Source of the DNA: Nannocystis pusilla
Lineage (GTDB): Bacteria > Myxococcota_A > Polyangia > Nannocystales > Nannocystaceae
Direction: 5' to 3'
Assembly (NCBI RefSeq): GCF_020073745.1
Contig: NZ_JAIRAU010000007.1
Coordinates: forward strand, 1-40,754
DNA length: 40,754 nt
The position numbers and the translations under genes were made by a program. Shown in pieces: positions 16,788 to 23,858 of this stretch; position 1 is the stretch's first letter, and each line of letters opens with the position of its first letter. Under the pieces are notes generated by a model. The model was given only the letters and a program-made list of their open reading frames with translations. It did not search any database and had not been told where the DNA came from.

Positions 16788-17978
16788 TCACGGGTGGACG
16801 CTGGTCCACGCGGGGTCGTCGTTCACCAGCTGCGCGAGCCACGGCTGCAGCGCGACGCCGGCGCTGGTGACGGGCATCGGCGCGGTGAGGAGGACGTGGC
16901 CGACGCCGTCGACGAGGAAGTAGCCGGCGCGCTCGTACGGGTCGACGTGGGTCTGGACGATCTCCTCGATCGCCTGCGGGAACTGCTCGATCTGGAAGCC
17001 GAAATAGATGGGGACGATCCAGTCGCGCGTGTACGACAGCAGGGCCCAGCGCTGGGTCTGGTGATTGGCGCCGTAATAGTCGTAGATCGCGCCGAAGGTC
17101 TCCTGGCAGCCGGCGCACCCGGGCGGCAGCGAGGAGGCGAGGTTCCAGCGCTCGCGCCAGGTGTCGGACAGCTCCTTGGCGAGGTAGGGCGGGTCGAGCG
17201 GGGGGCCGCTGTCGTCGACGAGGTCGACGCGCACGTCGCCGAAGGCCTGCTGCACGCGCCACCAGTTGAAGGTGGCACCGTAGCCGCCGGCGCTGGCGCC
17301 GATGAGGTAGGCGCGCTCGGCCGCGGGGAAGGTCGGGACGATCCGCGCGAGATAGGCGACGAGGTTGGCGCCGCCGACGTGCATGGTGGTGTGCTCGCCG
17401 TAGGTCACGACGTTGTCGCCGCCGTGCATGTCGCCGGTGCAGTAGGGGACGTAGACGAAGCTCATGTCGCGGAAGGGGTTGTCGGCGTCGCCGCGGTCGA
17501 AGATCTTCGCGGTGGCGACCTTGGGCAGTTGCGGATCGAAGTCGGCCTTGAACTGGGCCTCGCCGTAGCCGTCGCTGACGTGCACGCTCGCGTTCATGGT
17601 GTAACAGGTGTTCTCGTCCCAGCAGGCGCCGCCGCCCTCGAGGTAGACGACCACGCGATCGCTGCGGTCGGTGAGGTTGACGGCGATGCCGGTGCTGTCA
17701 CCGTTGGCGCAGTGGGCGTCGGCGAAGGGAACCCAGGTCCACGTCTCGGCGGGCGCGTCGATGGGGGCGCCGTCGCTGTCGCCCCCGGTCGTCGGGACGC
17801 CGCCGGTGCTCGAGCTGCTACCTTCATTGTCGCCGGTGCTCGTATCGTCGAGGGTAGTGGTCGTGGTGGTGGTGGTGGTGCTGTCGGTCGCGGCGCCGCC
17901 GTCGTCGCCGGGGCAGCCGCCCAGAGCGGCGGTGACGAGGAGGAGGAGCGGCGTGGCGTAAGCTCGGCTGGTTGGCAT
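16788..17978 (-). CDS. Pectinacetylesterase/Notum-family lipoprotein
   Basis: A 396-residue protein. The N-terminus MPTSRAYATPLLLLVTAALG ends in GC (Cys22), a lipoprotein signal, followed by a Thr/Ser/Gly linker to about residue 70. The rest is an alpha/beta hydrolase of the pectinacetylesterase (Notum) family: VVVYLEGGGACWDENTC (oxyanion region), the FVYVPYCTGDMHGGD strand, the nucleophile elbow GASAGGYGA with Ser, an acid in LVDDSGP and a late GVGHVLL histidine. Family members remove acyl groups from sugars or proteins; the substrate here is not predictable. Many Cys pairs are also typical. It is surface-anchored by the lipid and ends convergently with the membrane protein gene. Confidence 0.88.
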   Translation of the reverse strand: MPTSRAYATPLLLLVTAALGGCPGDDGGAATDSTTTTTTTTTLDDTSTGDNEGSSSSTGGVPTTGGDSDGAPIDAPAETWTWVPFADAHCANGDSTGIAVNLTDRSDRVVVYLEGGGACWDENTCYTMNASVHVSDGYGEAQFKADFDPQLPKVATAKIFDRGDADNPFRDMSFVYVPYCTGDMHGGDNVVTYGEHTTMHVGGANLVAYLARIVPTFPAAERAYLIGASAGGYGATFNWWRVQQAFGDVRVDLVDDSGPPLDPPYLAKELSDTWRERWNLASSLPPGCAGCQETFGAIYDYYGANHQTQRWALLSYTRDWIVPIYFGFQIEQFPQAIEEIVQTHVDPYERAGYFLVDGVGHVLLTAPMPVTSAGVALQPWLAQLVNDDPAWTSVHP

Positions 17979-18292
17979 GGCCCGACGCTACAGCGCCCGG
18001 GCACGGGGCGTGCCCGGCATCCTCTCAGCGCCGATTCCGGTGCCTCCGCAGGACAGCGCATCCGACGCCGTTTGCCCCAAGTGGTTTTTGAGACATGTGA
18101 GCATTGCGAAGCGAGCCCGGCGTCGTGGCTGTGCCGCGATTGTCGTTCGTGTGAGCGTGGCGAATTGCGACACCACGGCGTGAATCAGCGAGGCGCGTGA
18201 CTGTGGCGAATTGCGACACCCACGAATCGGCGGGGAGCCCGGAGGACGAAGGGCGCCCCGGCAGCGCGAGGTCGCGGCGCCGAGGCGGGTGG
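17979..18292. other. Gene-free stretch with short direct repeats
   Basis: About 310 bases; open frames here are low-complexity. Two near-identical 25-bp units (18150-18174 and 18196-18220) and a degenerate third copy near 18096 are the only structure seen. Confidence 0.4.
18150..18220. repeat. Two spaced copies of a 25-bp direct repeat
   Basis: The shared core GTGGCGAATTGCGACACC is at 18157-18174 and 18203-18220 (46-bp period), each preceded by a GTGA-containing stretch. A weaker TGTGAGC-ATTGCGAA copy lies at 18096-18110. Spaced repeats of this kind occur at the ends of IS21-like elements, as transposase-binding sites, but no transposase is present. It may also be an array of regulator sites. 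Confidence 0.5.
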
Positions 18293-18391
18293 TCAGCGGA
18301 TGTTGCCGATCGAGTTCTTGGCGGTGTCGTGACGGGTACCGGCGCGCACGCCGGTCTTGATGGTCAAGCTGGGCTGCTTCTTGGTGTTCAT
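18293..18391 (-). CDS. Small 32-residue basic peptide, possible RiPP-like precursor
   Basis: ATG 18391 opens a 32-codon frame preceded by AGGAGG four bases upstream, one of the best ribosome binding sites in the window. Nearly every codon ends in G or C, as in real genes here. The peptide starts MNTKKQPS, has a central LTIKTGVRAG and ends TAKNSIGNIR. The motif I-K-T-G-V-R/K-A-G followed by His/Asn-rich residues recalls short unannotated peptides of myxobacteria and cyanobacteria that carry one or more 'KTGVKAG..NHN' units; their role is unknown. No modification enzyme is adjacent, so calling it a RiPP would be speculative. It stands alone, with several hundred bases of gene-free DNA upstream. 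Confidence 0.6.
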   Translation of the reverse strand: MNTKKQPSLTIKTGVRAGTRHDTAKNSIGNIR

Positions 18392-18921
18392 GGTGCCTCC
18401 TATTGGCGATCGTGACCGTAGCACGCGGGGTGGTGCGTGCGAGGGCGTGCCGCGGGGCCGGATCGGGCGATCGCGAGGGCGCACGCGCGGGCTCGTGCGC
18501 GGCGAGGCGAGGTCGCGCGTGAGGTCGGCGGCGCGGCTTCGCGACGAGGGGGCAGGCGATGAGGTCGCGACGAGGACGATCATCGCGACGACGAGGGGAG
18601 CGAGGACCTCGCTGTCGCTCCTGTCGCAGAGGTTCGCCGCTCGGCGAGGACCATCGGCGCGGCGAGGCGCGGCGGTTCACCGTCGGACGTGACGGGGAGG
18701 CCGCTCGCGTCGGCAGCCGCGCGGCCTCCGGCGGTCTGTGAGCGGGGAAGGCGCGCGGCCCGCTCATGTCGAGCACGGCATGCACGTGCGGTTCGTCATC
18801 AAGGAGGGCCTCCCCGCGTGTTCGCTGCCGTGTGAGCCTGGGCCGACCGTCTCCCGCCATGCGGCCGCTGGCTCCGTCGTGACCGCAGATCTCGGGGGGC
18901 CGCGAAAAAATTCGCCGACCA
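18392..18921. other. Long gene-free region upstream of the peptide
   Basis: About 530 bases. It should carry the promoter of the peptide gene. An 8-bp inverted repeat, GAGGCCGC (18697-18704) and GCGGCCTC (18721-18728), could form a hairpin. An open frame at 18738-18959 was examined, but its codon use and product are not convincing. Confidence 0.4.
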
Positions 18922-18949
18922 TGTCACACCGGGCCACCCCCATCTCGTC
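18922..18949 (+). promoter_or_regulatory. ECF41-type promoter (TGTCACA ... CGTC)
   Basis: TGTCACA at 18922-18928 and CGTC at 18946-18949 are separated by 17 bases, matching the known ECF41 promoter elements. It lies 39 bases before the AhpD-like gene, which is followed by an ECF41 sigma factor, so the operon probably switches itself on. Matches were found by eye. Confidence 0.75.
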
Positions 18950-18988
18950 CTGTCCGTGAGCGTGCACGAGGCACGCGGGAGACGAACC

Positions 18989-19456
18989 ATGACGACCCCA
19001 CGACTGCAGAACCCGTTCAAACACGCACCCGAGGGCTTCAAGGCGATGATGGCGCTGGAGGCGAGCTTCAAGTCGAGCGGCCTCGAGCACAGCGTGATCG
19101 AACTGGTGAAGCTGCGCGCGTCGCAGATCAACGGCTGCGCCTTCTGCATCCACATGCACGCGACCGACGCCCGCAAGGCCGGTGAGACCGAGATGCGGCT
19201 CTACATGCTCAACGCGTGGCGCGAGTCGTCGCTGTACACGCCGCGCGAGCGGGCGGCGCTGGCCTGGACGGAGTCGCTGACGCGTCTGGCCGAGACCGGC
19301 GCGCCGGATGCCGACTACGAGCTGGTGAAGGCGCAGTTCAACGAGGCCGAGCAGGTGCAGCTGACGCTGCTGATCGGCGCGATCAACGTGTGGAACCGCG
19401 TGCAGGTCGGGCTCCGCGCGGCGCATCCGGTGGACCCTCCGAGTGCTGCCCACTGA
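18989..19456 (+). CDS. AhpD-like carboxymuconolactone decarboxylase family protein
   Basis: A 155-residue protein started at ATG 18989, with GGGAGACG just upstream. It is all helical and holds the AhpD motif NGCAFCIHMHATDARKAGE: the redox-active CxxC plus His three residues later, with the following acid. AhpD-type proteins reduce disulfide partners or peroxidase adaptors; the true substrate of this subgroup is not known. Genes of this family are the most common partners of ECF41 sigma factors, and here the sigma gene starts 8 bases after its stop and uses bases around the stop as ribosome binding site. Length is typical. Confidence 0.93.
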   Translation: MTTPRLQNPFKHAPEGFKAMMALEASFKSSGLEHSVIELVKLRASQINGCAFCIHMHATDARKAGETEMRLYMLNAWRESSLYTPRERAALAWTESLTRLAETGAPDADYELVKAQFNEAEQVQLTLLIGAINVWNRVQVGLRAAHPVDPPSAAH

Positions 19457-19463
19457 GGAGACG

Positions 19464-20312
19464 ATGCAATTGTTCGAGGCGCAGCGGCCCCGGCTGCAGC
19501 GCCTGGCCTACCGCATGCTCGGCTCGGTCGCCGAGGCCGAGGATGTGGTTCAGGACGCGTGGTTGCGCTGGCGCAAGGTCGAGGAGGCCGTCGACGCGCC
19601 GGCGGCGTATCTCGGCCGCATCGTCACGCGGCTCTGCCTCGATCGCATGAAGTCCGCGCGGGCGCGGCGAGAGACGTACGTCGGCGCCTGGCTGCCCGAG
19701 CCGCTGGTCGCCGCCGAGGCGGATGTCGCCGACGACCTGACGCTGACGCTGATGCTGGCGCTCGAGCGCCTGTCGCCGCTCGAGCGCGCGGCGTTCCTGC
19801 TGCACGACGTGTTCGGCGTGGCGCTCGGCGAGGTGGCGACCGCGCTCGAGCGCGACGCGGCGGCGGTGCGCCAGCTGGCGTCCCGCGCCCGCAAGCACGT
19901 GCAGGCGGCCCGGCCGCGCTATCAGGTCGAGCAGGCGGAGGCGGACCGCATCGCCCACGCATTCTTCGTGGCGTCGCGCGACGGCGACCTGCAGGCGTTG
20001 CAGGCGTTGCTGACCGAGGATGTGGTGATCCAATCCGACGGCGGCGGGCGAGTGCCGGCGTTCCGCAACCCGATCCGCGGGCTCGCGCGCGTGCTCCGGC
20101 TGTACGCAGGGCTGCGGCGCAAGTTCGCCGAGAAGCCGGTGCTGCTGCGCCCGCTGACGATCGACGGCCTGCCGGGCTTCGCGAGCATCGATCGCGGGCG
20201 CGTGCTGCAGACGACGGCGCTGGAGCTGAAGGACGGGCGGATCGCGGCGATCTACATCGTCCGCAACCCCGACAAGCTCCGCCACGTGGTGGCGGGACTG
20301 GACGCGCCGTAG
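19464..20312 (+). CDS. ECF41-family RNA polymerase sigma factor (SigJ-like)
   Basis: A 282-residue protein. Region 2 (LQRLAYRMLGSVAEAEDVVQ, DAWLRW) and region 4 (LERLSPLERAAFLLHDVFGV...EVATALERDAAAVRQLASRA) are clear. ECF41 marks: WLPEPL between them, and a SnoaL-like C-terminal extension of about 110 residues with SDGGGRVPA and the NPDKL motif near the end. In this group the extension itself acts as the built-in brake or activator, so no anti-sigma gene is needed, and none is present. ATG 19464 was chosen because GAGGAG lies just upstream; a GTG at 19443 is in frame but inside the previous gene. Expected target: the promoter at 18922. Confidence 0.95.
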   Translation: MQLFEAQRPRLQRLAYRMLGSVAEAEDVVQDAWLRWRKVEEAVDAPAAYLGRIVTRLCLDRMKSARARRETYVGAWLPEPLVAAEADVADDLTLTLMLALERLSPLERAAFLLHDVFGVALGEVATALERDAAAVRQLASRARKHVQAARPRYQVEQAEADRIAHAFFVASRDGDLQALQALLTEDVVIQSDGGGRVPAFRNPIRGLARVLRLYAGLRRKFAEKPVLLRPLTIDGLPGFASIDRGRVLQTTALELKDGRIAAIYIVRNPDKLRHVVAGLDAP

Positions 20313-20420
20313 GCCGCGGGCGCAGCGGCGACGGCCGGATCGCGCTGCCTGTGCGCGACGCGAGATCGTCAGCGTCGAGCTCGACGCCGTCACGAGCTTC
20401 TGCTCTCGCCGGAGCGGCGA

Positions 20421-20735
20421 TCACTCCGACGGCGGTTCGCTGATGGAGTCCTTCATCGCGTCACGGACGATCGCCTCCAGCGCGGCGATCGTCGCGTCGT
20501 CGAGCTCGGCGAAGTAGCCGCGCTTGCGCGCAGACAGCTTGCCGCCGTTGGCCAGGCAGATCTTGATGAAGTTTTGCTCCTTCCGGTCCGGCATCTCGAC
20601 CACTGCGCGCATTCCGGCGCGGACCTCGTCGAAGCGCCGCAGGAAGTCGAGCTCCGCGACGAGGTCCACTTCGATCGCCTGCTCCAGCCATCCGAAGGTC
20701 GCCTCGCACACCGCCGTGAGTTCGGGGCCGTGTTG
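20421..20735 (-). pseudogene. C-terminal remnant of a Fic-family protein
   Basis: The minus-strand frame ending at 20421 carries about 100 residues: AIEVDLVAELDFLRRFDEVR, VVEMPDRKEQNFIKICLANG, GKLSARKRGYFAELDDATIA. This matches the C-terminal winged-helix region of long Fic proteins (those with an N-terminal DUF4172-like part), where 'MPDR...F++.CLQNGG+LS..KR..F.EL+++EI' is typical. The Fic catalytic domain (HPFxxGNGR) should lie upstream but is absent; past about 20735 the frame runs antisense through a monooxygenase fragment. It has no start codon of its own and should be inactive as an AMP-transferase. Confidence 0.7.
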
Positions 20736-21206
20736 CGGCGCACCTACGGGCCCGAGCCGCTCGGCGAGATCCTGGGGCACGTGCTCGAGCAATTCGACAG
20801 GGCCGAGGAATTCCTGTTCGACTCGGTGAATCAGGTGATCATGCGCTCGTGGCATTCGGGTCGTACGGTGCTGGTGGGTGACGCGGCGTGGTGCATGACG
20901 CTGTACTCGGGGATGGGCGCGTCGATGGGGCTGGCCGGCGGCTCGCTGCTCGGGCGGCTGCTGGCGCGGCATCCGGACGACGTCGAGACGGCGCTGCGCA
21001 CGTGGGAGGCGCGTTTGATGGCGTTCACCCGCCAGCATCAACGGGCCGCGCTGTTCAAGTCGCAGGTGTTCACGCCGAGCGGGCCCATCGCCCACCTGAT
21101 CCTCAAGGGTTTGCACAGGCTCGGCGGCAAGCGGCGCCAGGAGGATGTCCCAAGCGCGCTGGAGCTGTACTTCGTGCGGCCGATGAACGTCGACTTTGCC
21201 GACTAG
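20730..21206 (+). pseudogene. C-terminal remnant of an FAD-dependent monooxygenase
   Basis: About 158 residues in one frame: LRRTYGPEPLGEILGHVLEQ, SWHSGRTVLVGDAAWCMTLY then SGMGASMGLAGGSLLGRLL. This is the second FAD-binding motif (GD..., P/Y-x-x-G-x-G-x-x-x-G) and C-terminus of class A flavoprotein monooxygenases of the PHBH/TetX type. The N-terminal Rossmann motif GxGxxG and about 220 residues are gone; the break coincides with the break of the Fic gene on the other strand. No start or ribosome binding site is evident. It ends 37 bases before a TetR gene, which may have regulated the intact version. Confidence 0.8.
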
Positions 21207-21243
21207 GGCGCGTTGCGCCACGCTTCTGGCCCGGGAAGATCCG

Positions 21244-21879
21244 ATGCCCAAGATCGACGCGTCCACCATCGCCGAACACCGCGAGACGATCTGGAGGCGC
21301 CTGCGCGACGGGTTCCTCCAGGCCGTCGAGGAGGAGGGCTACGGGGCGCTGACGCTGGCGTCGATCGCCAGACACGCGGGGATCGCGAGGAACACGATCT
21401 ACAACTACGCGCCGACGAAGGACGCGCTGCTCGTGGCGGTCGTGAAGTCCGAGGCCGAACCGTTCGTGGCCGCGCTCGTGGAGGAGTGCGCGCACATCGA
21501 CGAGCCGGAGGACCGACTCGCGCACCTGGTCCGCCGGCAGCTGGCGGTGCTGGTGCCGGGCGTCCACGGGCTGGCGGTCGTCAACGCGCTCGAGAACATG
21601 CTGCCCGACGACGTGAGCGCGGCGATCGCCGCGTGCTTCGAGCCGGTGTTCGCGGTCGTCGCCGGCATCGTCCAGCAGGGCATCGCGGCGGGCGACTTCC
21701 GCCCCGTCGCGGACGTGCGCCGCCTCGTCGAGATGATGGTCGGCGTGGTCCATGCGGCCCGCCGCTCGGTCGTCGCCGGCGCGCCGGTCGACCTGGTCGT
21801 GGCAGAGACCGCGGAGTTCCTGCTCGGGGGCCTGCGGGGTCGCGAGGCCCGGCGACGGGCGGCCGCACCGGGCGAATGA
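21244..21879 (+). CDS. TetR-family transcriptional regulator
   Basis: A 211-residue protein started at ATG 21244. Residues about 10-60 form a TetR helix-turn-helix (ETIWRRLRDGFLQAVEEEGY, TLASIARHAGIARNTIYNYA then PTKDALLVAVV). The C-terminal ligand domain is helical and not assignable. It follows the monooxygenase remnant at 37 bases, in an arrangement common for flavin monooxygenases and their TetR repressors; with the enzyme truncated, its target may now be elsewhere. The in-frame start at 21196 would add Arg-rich residues overlapping the remnant. Confidence 0.92.
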   Translation: MPKIDASTIAEHRETIWRRLRDGFLQAVEEEGYGALTLASIARHAGIARNTIYNYAPTKDALLVAVVKSEAEPFVAALVEECAHIDEPEDRLAHLVRRQLAVLVPGVHGLAVVNALENMLPDDVSAAIAACFEPVFAVVAGIVQQGIAAGDFRPVADVRRLVEMMVGVVHAARRSVVAGAPVDLVVAETAEFLLGGLRGREARRRAAAPGE

Positions 21880-22057
21880 GAATGGTTCAGCATTCGCGAG
21901 ATCGCGCGCGGGGTCAATGTTCCGCTGAAGTGCAGCGCCGTCGTGAGTTCCAGGACGGTTTGACTGGATGACGCGACCTGTGATGGCCCCATCGAGGGCC
22001 GTCGCGCGTGAAGGTCGCGCTCGACGATCTCGATGTTCGTGGTACACCGGGCTGAAC

Positions 22058-22252
22058 ATGCGAGCGAGACAGCGGAGATTCTGGTACGTGGGCGGCGGCG
22101 TCCTGGCCTCCGCCCTGTGGGTCGGCTGCTGGGCCGTCACCGCGCTTCCTGGATCGTCGGCCGTCACGTTGCAATGGGCGGCTGGCAACGCGCTCGCGCT
22201 CGTGGTCGGGGCGGCATTCGGGGCGGCCGCGGTCACGCGAACCGACGCATAG
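22058..22252 (+). CDS. Small two-helix membrane protein
   Basis: A 64-residue protein from ATG 22058 (MRARQRRFWYVGGGVLASAL). A basic N-terminus is followed by two hydrophobic helices, about 8-28 and 40-60, with a short SSAVTLQW loop. The layout is that of a small inner-membrane hairpin protein. No family was recognised. An in-frame ATG at 21968 adds Arg-rich noise. The gene is transcribed alone. Confidence 0.5.
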   Translation: MRARQRRFWYVGGGVLASALWVGCWAVTALPGSSAVTLQWAAGNALALVVGAAFGAAAVTRTDA

Positions 22253-22374
22253 TGCACCCGCCGCGAGGGCCGAGGCCCACGGCGGACAGATGCGGGGGCT
22301 CGCACGACATTCTCGTCGAGGGCGAGGCGTCGGGCGGAGGGCGGCCTCGCGCCCCTGCCGTCGGAGCCAGGGGC

Positions 22375-23670
22375 TCACAAGATATTGACAATCAGCTTGG
22401 CGACGAAGGCGCCGATCGGGCCGAAGGATTGCCAGCTGCTCTCGGTGGCCCCGCAGCTCGGCATGCTGCTCCACCCGGGGAGGTTGGGGTTCGTGCCGGG
22501 CGGGTTGTAGAGGCGATGGGCGCCGTTCGGCGCCCTGGAGTCGGTATAATAGCAGTTCGCGCCGAGCACGTCTCCGTTCGCGTCGACGTCGTCGTACACC
22601 GATTCGAGGACGAACTCGTAGTGGCCGATGACCGGCCAGCCCGGGTGAGGCGGAAGATGGGCGCTGGTGGTCTGGTCGAACCACGGGGGGTCGTGCGCGA
22701 GGTCCTTGAAGTTGACGGGCGTGCCCAGCACGGTCCGCGGGGCGCCGTCGTAATAGGCGCGGTATGCATTGGCCGCGGCGTTGTAGCCGGCGAGGCCGTA
22801 GCTGCGCTCGCCGGGCTCGCCCGGGTCTGCGTCCGAATTGGGGGTGATCGCCAGGAACTCCTGCGGTTTGGAGAAGGCGTGCCCCTGGCAGGCGATCACC
22901 GAGGTGGACGGGGTCTTGAGGTCGTACGAGCCGCTCGCCACGCCGTCCTCGAGCCAGGCCGCCGGGCCGTCGGAATTGAGGACGACGTGCTGCAGGACCA
23001 GCGCCTTGCCGGTCTCTTGCGGGGAGCTGGGGCAGATCGAATAGTAGGTGCCGTTCCACGGGTTGGGTCCGGCCGTGGGCGGGAGGTCGGCCGGCACGCC
23101 CGCCGACGGGTAGTCGGTCGTCGGCGGCGCGGTCATCGCGGCGATCGTGTACGTCCACACGTCGAAGGTCGACGCGGACGGGCTCGGCGCGACGCTGTGA
23201 GGGCGGAGCCACATCGGGACGCTCTCGTACGTCGGCGGGTTGGTGTCGGTGTGCTTGATCCTCAGGATGAAGAACGCCTGGAGCGCCTCGTCGATGGCGA
23301 CCCTGGTGTCCAGATCGTAGCTGTACGCGCTCAGCCTGCCCTCCGCGTCCGGGGCCAGGAAATCGAAGGCCATCCAGGCGCCGTTTTCGCGCTGGAGGGT
23401 CCCGAACAGCCAGCGCGATTCGTCAGCAGAGTTCACGGAGGGGTCGGGCGCCGCGAAGTCCTCCCGGGTCCGGATGTTGGAGAACTGGTAGTCCCCCACG
23501 TACGGCGAGTTCTTGAGGCAGTAGGGCGGGTCGTCGCACTCGCCGTCGCGGAAGCTGACGGGCTCGTCCGACAGGTCGGCGAGCTCGTCGGCCGCGAGCT
23601 CGTCACAGGCGGCCGACCCGGCCGCGAAGGAGAAGTTCAGGGCGACAAGGAGCTTGATGGAGGGGCGCAT
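22375..23670 (-). CDS. Secreted ADYC-like protein, copy 1 of a tandem pair
   Basis: A 431-residue protein started at ATG 23670 (MRPSIKLLVALNFSFAAGSA then ACDE): signal peptide with a possible lipobox Cys. The mature part includes a Cys-flanked segment (DDPPYCLKNSPYVGDYQFSN), TASTFDVWTY-like strands, and a C-terminal domain with VIACQGHAFSKPQEFLAITP, YNAAANAYRAYYDGAPRTVL then GTPVNFKDL, FVLESVYDD, GANCYYTDSR. This order matches the ADYC domain of myxobacterial secreted proteins, with AYYDG where A-D-Y-C-G-D-G stands, so it is a divergent member. Function unknown. Its neighbour at 23859 is about 60% identical, with homologous upstream DNA. Confidence 0.75.
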   Translation of the reverse strand: MRPSIKLLVALNFSFAAGSAACDELAADELADLSDEPVSFRDGECDDPPYCLKNSPYVGDYQFSNIRTREDFAAPDPSVNSADESRWLFGTLQRENGAWMAFDFLAPDAEGRLSAYSYDLDTRVAIDEALQAFFILRIKHTDTNPPTYESVPMWLRPHSVAPSPSASTFDVWTYTIAAMTAPPTTDYPSAGVPADLPPTAGPNPWNGTYYSICPSSPQETGKALVLQHVVLNSDGPAAWLEDGVASGSYDLKTPSTSVIACQGHAFSKPQEFLAITPNSDADPGEPGERSYGLAGYNAAANAYRAYYDGAPRTVLGTPVNFKDLAHDPPWFDQTTSAHLPPHPGWPVIGHYEFVLESVYDDVDANGDVLGANCYYTDSRAPNGAHRLYNPPGTNPNLPGWSSMPSCGATESSWQSFGPIGAFVAKLIVNIL

Positions 23671-23858
23671 AAGGGTTCGTCTCGGCGAAGGGCAGGTGTC
23701 TTCGAAGTAGTGCCCCGGGGGGCTCGAATAATTGGACCGCTCGACCCGACCTCCGGCACGCGCCAACTCACATGCGTATCGCTCGGACCCCACCCGATGG
23801 TTGCCCGGCGGAAGTGCACCCAGGCGCACTTCTGCGCCGAGCTTCGGACGCGGGTCGG
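23671..23858. promoter_or_regulatory. Upstream region of copy 1, homologous to that of copy 2
   Basis: The block CTCCGGCACGCG-CAACTCACATGC (23751-23774) recurs as 25238-25261 upstream of the other copy, and the flanks (AGTAGTGCCC... and CGATGGTTGCCCGGCG..) also match. Conservation outside coding sequence suggests shared promoter or leader elements retained after duplication. Confidence 0.55.

Noticed and set aside
18150..18220. Direct repeats as a CRISPR array
   Set aside because: Only two clear copies, irregular spacing and no cas genes.
18738..18959. A 73-codon frame before the AhpD-like gene
   Set aside because: Codon bias is weak, it overlaps the ECF41 promoter, and no family resemblance was seen.
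20574..20729. N-terminal extension of the monooxygenase fragment in the same frame
   Set aside because: It reads antisense through the Fic remnant and shows no Rossmann motif.
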